NCBI GenBank assembly: GCA_037893225.1
Contig: JAZGUH010000002.1
Coordinates: 1,984,001 to 2,048,000, forward strand
DNA length: 64,000 bases
Direction of reading: 5' to 3'
DNA from: Hippasteria phrygiana
Taxonomy: Eukaryota; Echinodermata; Asteroidea; Valvatida; Goniasteridae
Shown here: piece after piece, positions 56,298-64,000 of the stretch
Layout: each line of letters starts with the position of its first letter
Position numbering within the stretch: the first letter of the stretch is position 1
Notes under the pieces: model-generated
Seen by the model: only the letters and a program-made list of their open reading frames with translations
The model's database searches: none
What the model was told of the DNA's origin: nothing
Position numbers and translations under genes: made by a program

Positions 56298-58470
56298 TAG
56301 GGGAGATGGGAGTTAGTTGAAACATTGAGAATTTCTTCTACAGCTAGAATTAATTTTATGAAATGCTGCCCTCTAGAGGTGCCTCTTAGCAACAGTCATC
56401 CACCATATTGCCTCCAGCACCAGTGCCCCAACAGTACTCAAGTGGGAAAGGTAAATTTGTTTCTTTTCACCTTCTGAGTAAATTGTTTACCATTAAAAAC
56501 AAATTGTAATATCTTACTGATGTTTGTAAATAATAGTGACTAGTTTCTGAGTATTTTAGGCTCTAGTACTAAGCTACAAAATAAGGTTAAAAAGATTATT
56601 GTAGTCCCTGTTTTGCGTAGTAGCTTACAAATGTCACATGGGCCACTGGGGCTCGTTGGAACATTTCGATGGGGGCTAGTTGGAACAAGTTCCAACAACC
56701 CCCAACATAATGATTATATATGAATGAAGTGTCCTTTGAATAAAAGTTCTGCTCTATTTTCATGTATACATGTAGGCCATCAGCCTGGGGGGTTGGTCAG
56801 TATCAAATGAGGGGAATCATGCTCATGGTGATTTTTGGCAAGGTGTGCACCCCTGTAGTTGGAAAATATGGGATAGCATTGCAGCGGTGGCAGCTTTTTG
56901 GGTGTTATCACTAGGCGCGGATCCAGGGAGGGGGCCGCGGGGGAACGTGCCCCCGGTAAATTGAGTCAAAAAAACGAAAAAAAGAGGGTGATGTAAGAGA
57001 AAAGGAGGGGAGGAGGAGGGCAACCTCCTTAAAAAAGGAATACCGGTGTCGATATTAAACATCTGCTGTGTTCTAGTTTTTTGCATAAAAAAATACTGAA
57101 AAATGCAATAAGAAAAAGAGGTTATCAATCATGCCATGGAACTGAAACCCGCTTTCTAAGAGAAAACCGGAGTATTTCCAGGAGCCCTGGGATTTTAACT
57201 CTGTCCATCGATCCCCCTTTGATCCTCCTTGCCAGGTTCGATCCCCTTTTAATCCCTTTGCCAGATCTAGTGTAAACGCGGTGCATCTCAACATCTAATC
57301 CCCTTGGGGAATTTATTACAGGTTAAATGGCCACAACCATCAGGAAACAATGGATCACTATAAATGTGCCCAAATTCTCTATTGCAGCCGATCTGCCAAT
57401 GGTTTTAACACAGGGCAAGGAACAGTCTGAAATCAAGCCTTTTTCATGAAAATTTCAACTGGACTGAATTAAAATCAAGAAAAATTCTGGATAAATTAAA
57501 AATAAAGGGTAAAAACTGCAAATTACATGCCAAAAAGGGGGAGGGAGAAACTTAGATTTTTGTAGTCATGACATGGCTAAATTAATGGCTAAAAATAATG
57601 GCTAAAATAATGATATACATGTATATATGTGACCCGCTCTGGAAAAAGGTATATTATGTCGCAAAATATGAAAAATGAGTTCCATACATGTTTGAAAAGC
57701 CCGCAATGTAAGCTTTCATTTGGTACATGACAGAGCTCCAAAGTCCTTTCCGTTCTGGAGATATCGCGTTTTTGCATATTAATTAGTTCTATGGAGTTCA
57801 AATGACACAACAGAGAAAACAGGCTTTGAAATAGCTAGTTCTAATACAATGCAATGGAACAATGCACTCTAAAAAGGTTATTTTTTCACTTTATTCAATG
57901 AAATCAACATTGTTGTGCACCAAACCTGAAACTTTAGATATTTAAGATGTCAAGACAAAAACAAAAAATATATTTTGACGAAATTGTTTACCCTCTCAAC
58001 GTTGAAAGGGCCATTACACGTAAATGCATAGCGCGACTTATATCACCTTTTTCTGGAGCGGGTCACATATATTCTCCATAATCTTAACTTTTGTTTTAAA
58101 AAAGTCAGGTGAAAGTGGCCAGGAATCGCCTCAGATTGCACCACGGAGCATCCAGAATTCAAAGTTTTTCGGGGCCCTCAAATAATAAATGTAGTTTTTT
58201 AAGTCATTACAGTATACATGTACTTTCTGAGTAACCGCATACCATGTTCCAACTTACCCCATAGGTGGGGTAAGTTGGAACACATGACATAGTCGTGTTC
58301 AAGGTGGATTATTTAAGTAACCATCAACAAGTATAAGAATTTTATAGGCTATATTTGTAACACACATGTATATGCATAAACTGGTATAGTTATTGTTTCT
58401 GGAATAAAAGCTGTTTGTGTTGTATAGACGTTTTTGTGAAAATCGTTCCAACTAACCCCTATCTCCCCTA
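56298..58470. mobile_element. 2.2-kb non-autonomous TIR element, 3-bp duplication CAG
   Basis: Left end TAGGGGAGATGGGAGTTAGT, right end (reverse complement) TAGGGGAGATAGGGGTTAGT, both running on to TTG(A/G)AAC. CAG stands outside each end (56295-56297 and 58471-58473). Subterminal GGGGYTAGTTGGAAC / GTTCCAACTTACCCC repeats occur near 56648, 56672, 58246 and 58265. A TGTGACCC MITE (57628-58067) is nested inside. No transposase is visible. A 3-bp duplication suits PIF/Harbinger or CACTA types; the superfamily is open. Confidence 0.65.
57628..58067. mobile_element. TGTGACCC-type MITE, copy 2 (nested)
   Basis: TGTGACCCGCTCTGGAAAAA at the left and CCTTTTTCTGGAGCGGGTCACA at the right, with TATA on both sides. 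Same orientation and layout as 26396-26857 ('gcccattacacgta', 'cgactta'). 440 bp, noncoding. Confidence 0.75.
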
Positions 58471-60118
58471 CAGGCTAAACAGTTTTCATTAGCTGCTAGA
58501 TCTGAGAGAACCCAACAATCTGTCATGACAAAAAAACAACCCAAAAACACACACATACAACACCCCCTCCCACAAAAAATCCAACACCACATGCCCGATA
58601 AATTTTAACAAACTCATCAAATTATTAGCAGTGGCTGTCAAAGTTAGAGGATGGATGTTGAATGAGATTTTCTTTCTTTCTTTCTTTTTTTTTGGGGGGG
58701 GGGGGGGGGGGGTACAGGAGAATTATCCTGCAAAGTGGCCCCATACAATGTTCAACCTACAAAACACAATTGTTTCAATTTATTTTTCATACTGAAGTAC
58801 TGCTGTAATATATAACCCAAGTTATAGCATACATGTATATTAACGACGGGTTATCATTTCTCTACGATCATGGTACTACATGTATATTCTGCTTGTTTCT
58901 ACAATGCAGAAAAAAGGCTTCAGTTTGAAAAACGCCACAAAAGCTTCCCTTTTCTGCCAGTCACCCTTACAAAATGAACACCACCTTTTGAGTATACAGA
59001 TATTCACATAACAGTTCTTTTAAATACACATACATGTATACTGTACAAAATGTACATGTACCTCGTATACTAAAACAAAAGTGATATTTTTTGTATGTGT
59101 GTTACAAGTAGTTTTAATGTTGCACGTTACCTTTAAAATCTACAGGTTCACAACAGCTAGCCTAAAGTAAAGAACACATGAGATGGATGCACTGCTTTAT
59201 CAAAATCCACTGAATGGATCCAGAGTCTCAAACCCAAAAACAGAATGCTTACAGAGTAGGGTACTTCCACTGATGTATCACAGGCTACGAGATGATGTGA
59301 CAAGAACTGAACTCCCGAACACTCTGTACTGACAAAAGGTTCCAGCAAAAGGTTGCGTGTTGTTAAGGCTGGTGCAATAACCTTTGAAGTACTGGTGAAC
59401 ACCTCAGGGGATACATTTTGTAAACAAGTCAAGAAGCAAGTACATGTACACTGTAGAGTACGTACATATAGGGGTAGATATGGGTGAGTGTACACCTACA
59501 CTTGATCCAGAGAGGAACATTGAGAGTCATGTGTGTACTTTAGGAAAGATGTGCACAGGAGGATGTCATTATATAAAGGGCGAGTAAAAAAAAAACACCA
59601 CAAAAAACCCAACCATTTCCCCATTATTATGAATTCATAAATACCTCAGCGAGTTTCACTATCCCTATTGGTCGAGAGCCTGTCACGTGGGTGTGTTTAA
59701 ACGGTTGTTTAAACACGGCTGGAAGTTGTTTAAACACGGCGCGGTTTGAAACATTTTTTCCGGTGTCACACCAAATGTAGAGTCCTACAAAATCTGGTCC
59801 AATTTATTGGTTGAACACTCGAGCGACCAGTCACTATCCTAATAACGCAAGCGCAATACTACCGATGCGTCCGTATTTAGAGTCCATAATTTCACGCTAC
59901 ACCGGCACTGCTGCGTTCTTGCACCACCTGGCGAGCGCGTCGCGCGTGCGTCAATTTCCATATAAGGACTTGTTTACCACTACTCGCGGGTGGCACGAAC
60001 CATTAAATAGCTGAAGGGGTGTTTTACAATCCAAGGTAAAACAAATTAAACAAAATCATTGGAAATTTATAGTTTTCAGTGGTTTTTGCTTAATTATACA
60101 AAAAGGTATTTTATGAAT

Positions 60119-60222
60119 GGGAATAAATATGTGCTGGGCCGGCTCGGGTCATTATCAAGCGCCCAGGCCCCAAGGCGGTTTTAAACGTACGTTTAAAACC
60201 GGCCCAGCACATATTTATTCCC
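60119..60222. repeat. 104-bp hairpin with perfect 24-bp arms
   Basis: The arm starting GGGAATAAATATGTGCTGGG (60119-60142) is the exact reverse complement of 60199-60222. An inner palindrome GGTTTTAAACGTACGTTTAA (60177 on) lies between. Related GTTTAAAC(G) strings cluster at 59697-59750. It would fold as a strong stem-loop; a MITE or a transcribed hairpin are both possible. Confidence 0.8.
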
Positions 60223-60714
60223 TTATTATACATTACATGTATCACATATTATTCTCTTTTAAAGCATATGAATGTAAAAGCCAAAAAAATAGCTTTCTTT
60301 TAGTACAAAAACATCTAACCCTAACCATGCTAAATCCAACATTTTCAATATGATTTTACATACTCCCTAGGGGGTTAGGGTTAAAATTCATGTTGTTGCA
60401 AGTTACTGACTTTTTGACAAAGACCCTATTTTATGAATTTGCACATGACCTTTCCATAACCTGTGTAAAAACACCCAGTCCTACTTTCCCAAATTCCGAG
60501 GACAATGCTTTATGTTTCCTATTGTTCCTTTAATATAACCCAACCCCATAGACTAAGCACATATTTTTTACTTTCGAGGACCGATTTCAACAAAAAACTG
60601 ACTACAAAAAACTGACTACGAGGACTACAAGGTTCTTTTGTATTTTCTTTCTCCTCTTGTCCTCGGACGTATACCTGTACACTTATACAGGTCTGTATTT
60701 TGATTTAACTGTTA

Positions 60715-60866
60715 TTAAAGATTCATCGAACAATCCACAAGGGAAACTGACTAGGTAAATTTGAATACATTTTCAAAATGAACAAAGAAAACTGGCAGGA
60801 GCGGGATTCGAACCTGCGACCTCCGGAATACCGTACCAGTGCTCTACCAACTGAGCTATCTTGCCC
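60715..60866 (-). repeat. tRNA-derived SINE family A, best copy
   Basis: The minus-strand head (60866-60792) has A-box TAGCTCAGTTGGTAGAGC and B-box GGTTCGAATCC; GGCAAGA can pair with TCCTGCC as acceptor stem with one mismatch, and the anticodon loop would read GGT (Thr-like). The body TTTCTTTGTTCATTTTG and 'cctagtcagtttcccttgtggattgttcgatgaa' follows, as in 29173-29345. The shared body marks it as a SINE rather than a tRNA gene. Confidence 0.75.
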
Positions 60867-60892
60867 TCTGTTGCTATCTTACCCACTCATGC

Positions 60893-61293
60893 CTAGTCTG
60901 GTTCCCAGACCAAAATATTCAGACTATTTTTGACCAATATTAGGTCCGGTAGCCGCCAATGTCACGTGACGAATACTGGCAGAATTCCGCCAGTTTCTGA
61001 AAATATCCGAAGTTTTCCAAACTTGTTTTTGGTAACATTCGGCTATTAACATTGATGTTCCAATAACAAAATGCAGATCATTGAATTTGAATTCTCAATT
61101 ATATATATAAAAACTGAAAAATCAATGCCACACTCTTGCAGTATTTTACCAACTGGATTTTGCAAGAATATTAAATTTGAATGATGCCACTGACGTCACT
61201 CTGACACTGCACATCACGATCTATTTTAAACCGTGGTAGCTACCTGACCTAAGATATAGGCGTCGGGGAAACAAGTCAGGGAACCCGACTAGC
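60893..61293. repeat. CTAGTCKGGTTCCC inverted-end repeat
   Basis: CTAGTCTGGTTCCCAGACC on the left and GTCAGGGAACCCGACTAG on the right form imperfect inverted ends, the same motif as the inner arms of the R1 family. Boundaries and target duplication are unclear. Confidence 0.4.
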
Positions 61294-62295
61294 TCCTGCC
61301 AGTTTTCTTTGTTCACAAAAATGCCTGTAACCCAGGTGCTGATGTTGATCAAGCGATGTAACTTGGAATACTTACTCACCAAAGTTATTGCTTACACCTG
61401 CTCTATGCACACTACTGTGCTGCGCTCCGTTCGCTCGCAAAAGGAACAGTCTCGGAACTTTTTGATCGAACCTCGTATAAAAATTCTTTCTCCAAAATAA
61501 CCAACCAAGTTGCATAAGGTTTGAAATGTCAGAAATGGATTGTAAACGAGCTATTTAATATGAAAATACAGTTAAAACATGGACCCCCTTCGAGAAAATG
61601 TAGACAATGTCTGACAGCTCTGTACACAATGATGACATGCTTTGGCTCATGAATAGAAACATTTGCATGAAAACTTCAATTTTGCAATTACTCCCAAGAA
61701 TTGTTGCAACAAACCTGGTAATTTATATTCATATGGGAATACCTCTGACCTACTATATATTCGAGTCATAAAAATTCTGTTGCACTTTCCCTTGAAATCA
61801 AAACAAAAACATCTGACTTGGACACATGGTTAAACCGCGCGACCAACGGTCAAATAAATTGGTACAACTATCTTATTGCCACTAGCTTTCACAATGACAT
61901 GTAGGCCTTTATCTGTCAAAGTGTAGTTGAAAGGAACCAACTAAACAACTGGCTTCTGTAATTATGAATCCAACTTTGGCCAATCCCGGAATTAGTAACC
62001 ACAGGCACAGGAATCAAACCAATCAAAACCGTGGCCTGTGACTACAAGATCCTATGATCCGTGTGTGTTTCTACATTAGTCTCCTTCCGGGGTACCGGGA
62101 AGACAGGGTAACAATGGGGACAATGGTACCCCACGAGGGAGTCTTTAGAAATCCAGGTACCCCACAAAGTTAACGCTATGGAATTTGAGATTTCAATGGA
62201 AACAAAGGAGAATAAAAGAAGGAAAGTAAAGTCTACAATAGAGGTACCCACATGGGTGCATGTGTGAGGATGTGGGTGCATGTGTGAGTTTGTAT

Positions 62296-62456
62296 ATGCC
62301 GGCAATCGTGGACCTAGGACAAAAGAATTCGGGCGTAGACAAAGGGGTCCACGTTTGACCGAACGTCCACGATTGAAAATCGTGTACAAAACCAATGGGA
62401 GGTCTTCCGAAAAAGTTAGAGTATAAAAGAGGAACAATGGGAGGTCCACGATTCCA
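62296..62456 (+). repeat. CACGATTTTCAATCGTGGACG MITE-like repeat, copy 2
   Basis: Ends CCGGCAATCGTGGACCT and GGAGGTCCACGATTCC are inverted. The middle carries CGTCCACGATTGAAAATCGTG and GGTCTTCCGAAAAAG. Inverted relative to 50016-50172. Confidence 0.6.
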
Positions 62457-62499
62457 CCAGTTTACATGACTGTGTGAGGATGTGGGTGCATGCGTGTCC

Positions 62500-62900
62500 G
62501 TGTGGATGGTTGGGACACGATAACTTGAGAAGGACTTGACATATCAACTTCCTATTTGGTATGTGGGTTGGTCTTGGGGTCCTCTAGAACCCTGTTGGTT
62601 TTGGACCCCATAGGTCAAAGGTCAAGGTCATTATGCTTAACCTCTTGAGTATGGTATTTTACTGGAGACGTCAGGGTGCCGCAGCGGCTCTGGCAGCCCA
62701 AGCGAACCGCTACAATGTGTTTGTGCAGTCAAGCGTAACCTATACACAATAATCCAACAATGGATTGAAACTGCACAAACAGCGGCCAATGGTGTCATCT
62801 GGCCTGGTGGCACTGTGTTTTTTTGCGCATATTTGCATCATCCGTACGCAAGGGGTTAAAACATTAGAAATGGTTGGGACACAATAACTTGCTTTAATCA
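62500..62900 (+). repeat. GGTTGGGACAC(G/A)ATAACTTG repeat, interrupted by a TTAA MITE
   Basis: GGTTGGGACACGATAACTTG near 62507 and GGTTGGGACACAATAACTTG near 62873 are direct repeats either side of P1 copy 2. The text 'tatgtgggttggtcttggggtcctctagaaccctgttgg' between looks like a dispersed repeat. Confidence 0.45.
62641..62855 (-). mobile_element. TTAA-type MITE family P1, copy 2 (215 bp)
   Basis: Ends CCTCTTGAGTATGG and CATCCGTACGCAAGGGG, with intact TTAA on both sides (62637-62640 and 62856-62859). Inverted relative to 32068-32279. A piggyBac-type MITE is likely. Confidence 0.8.
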
Positions 62901-63859
62901 GAAATAAGCAGTTGCAGATACAGTAAGCAGATCCATAACCTCTGATGCTAGCCATCTGCACTTTCCTTTGATGCATGTTTGTCATATTAACACATTTTTC
63001 TTTTTAAAAATCAGTCTTTAGTTAAAAACGGCAATTCAAACTTGGCGGGGCATTTGTGTTTTTCAACACACTATTCTTGTTATGAATGAAACCGGTTGCT
63101 AGGGTGTCTCTTGCTTTATTAATTTTAGAACCCACGATCATCATTTGTGGGAAATGAAAACAAATAATAAATCATGGTAACGTATGTTTCATAATGTAAA
63201 TTTCAAGAAGTACTTTTGGTGGATAATGGTCCAACATACAGACATATTTCACTGGGAACGTGCTGTAATTTACGAGGAATACAGGGCTTACATTTGGGCT
63301 GCATTGTATGTATACCCAACTCATGCCGCTTACTAAAATCTGGTAACGTATGTTTCACGCCATAAAACCACCTCAATTAAAAGCCAGAAGAGAAGGCTCT
63401 GGCACAGAAAATATGCTTTTATCTTGGGTTTCACGACATGAGGGATGAATAATACAAGTATTAATCTGTTGATTCATACGAATACAGCTTTATTACGTCT
63501 GATTAAATATTTCTGAATGAACGTGACTTCTTCGGTAATGTAGATTACATTGGAATTTGCGACACACTTTGATATTTAAAATCGAAGTTTCTAAGGTAGG
63601 AAAGGAAAATCTTGTTCGGTGATCATGTTGACATAACATTTCCACATACATTAACATCAAAACCAGTAGAAAGTGACACTCATTTTCAAGAGCACAACCT
63701 TGGAAACGTCATTTCTCTTTTTTTTGCGACACATACTTTTAGTGTGTATCGATGAAAACATGCATCAAAGACTTATGCGACATGAAAATCGCGTGTTTGC
63801 GGCGATGTACTGGGAATGGCCCAGTACAGTTTATTGCAGTACAGTGTATTCAGTGAATT

Positions 63860-64000
63860 TAAAGGTAGTGTACACGATTGGTAATTCTCCAATTTGTTTT
63901 TACGGAATTATTACGAAATACCTTACTAGACTGTAAGTTAATAGTAGTCTCAATCATCCTGTGAAATTATGGCACCAGGTGTGCTGTCGTCAAGAAAAGT
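63860..64000 (+). repeat. Dispersed repeat family R1, copy 6 (cut by window end)
   Basis: 'acgaaataccttactagactgtaagttaatagtagtctcaatcatcctgtg' and 'atggcaccaggtgtgctgtcgtcaagaaaag' match the other R1 copies. The window ends inside it. Confidence 0.65.

Larger units (their letters stand above)
51248..64000. other. Upstream part of the EVA1C-like locus; no firm exon
   Basis: The missing 5' exons of the minus-strand gene should lie here or beyond. A weak cysteine-rich candidate is at 55685-55811. The stretches 51.35-52.9, 55.1-56.3, 58.5-59.6, 61.3-62.3 and 63.0-63.8 kb show nothing else I can support. A TTTC/poly-G tract is at 58675-58712. Confidence 0.5.

Noticed and set aside
59157..59495. 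112-codon minus-strand frame as a 5' EVA1C exon
   Set aside because: It contains SHHLVACDTSVEV, faintly like a lectin start, but no good acceptor, no YGR and phase 0 at the only donor (CT|GTAAGC).
60792..60866. Functional tRNA-Thr gene
   Set aside because: A and B boxes are good, but stems have mismatches and the downstream body is shared with 29173-29345, so it is a SINE head.

Overview
This window is eukaryotic and animal. It has very few coding exons, long introns and dense mobile elements: Tc1, DIRS, CR1-like and other non-LTR retrotransposons, a Penelope-like remnant, solo LTRs, tRNA-derived SINEs and many MITEs. The palindromic string ACATGTACATGTA recurs throughout. This suits a marine invertebrate such as an echinoderm, hemichordate, cephalochordate or mollusc. 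The species cannot be fixed from sequence alone.

The one recognisable host gene runs on the minus strand from at least 51.2 kb down to 3.8 kb. Five exons join in frame, all through phase-1 introns. They encode the second half of a SUEL/galactose-binding lectin domain (51104-51247), two Ser/Thr-rich stalk exons (29764-29922 and 22333-22434), a transmembrane exon (9475-9603) and a C-terminal exon with a stop and a poly(A) signal (3938-4185). Lectin, stalk, one membrane span and a short tail with 'EIW ... LPR' is the EVA-1 (EVA1C, FAM176) layout. The signal peptide and first lectin half were not firmly found; they should lie above 51.25 kb or outside the window.

Almost everything else is intron or upstream DNA filled with repeats. 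1-3.1 kb: a dead Tc1 element with TIRs, holding a second insertion. 5.6-6.2 kb: a dispersed repeat split by a poly-C/poly-G MITE whose empty site also lies in this window. 6.9-7.4 kb: an intact plus-strand THAP-domain exon nested in the last EVA1 intron. 11.9-12.9 kb: a 5'-truncated CR1-like element. 13.1-13.4 kb: a solo LTR. 15.4-21.7 kb: a decayed DIRS element with inverted ends and an internal complementary region, its far end split by a second solo LTR. 27-32 kb: MITEs, SINEs and another non-LTR fragment. 32.6-39.3 kb: two apparently identical 2810-bp direct repeats around a 998-bp spacer, each holding about 580-bp subunits rich in CRE, E-box, ETS and CTCF-like motifs. 41.8-44.8 kb: a Penelope-like remnant and two minisatellites, one forming a large inverted array. 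50.3 kb: a short plus-strand first-exon candidate. 54-55 kb: a SAP-domain exon inside an inverted repeat bracketed by two TTAA MITEs. 56.3-58.5 kb: a 2.2-kb TIR element with a nested MITE.

No rRNA, CRISPR array or bacterial operon was seen. Most open frames over 60 codons are chance or repeat-derived. The strongest leads are the DIRS architecture, the 2.8-kb duplication with its motif cluster, the SAP composite, and the MITE with its own empty site.
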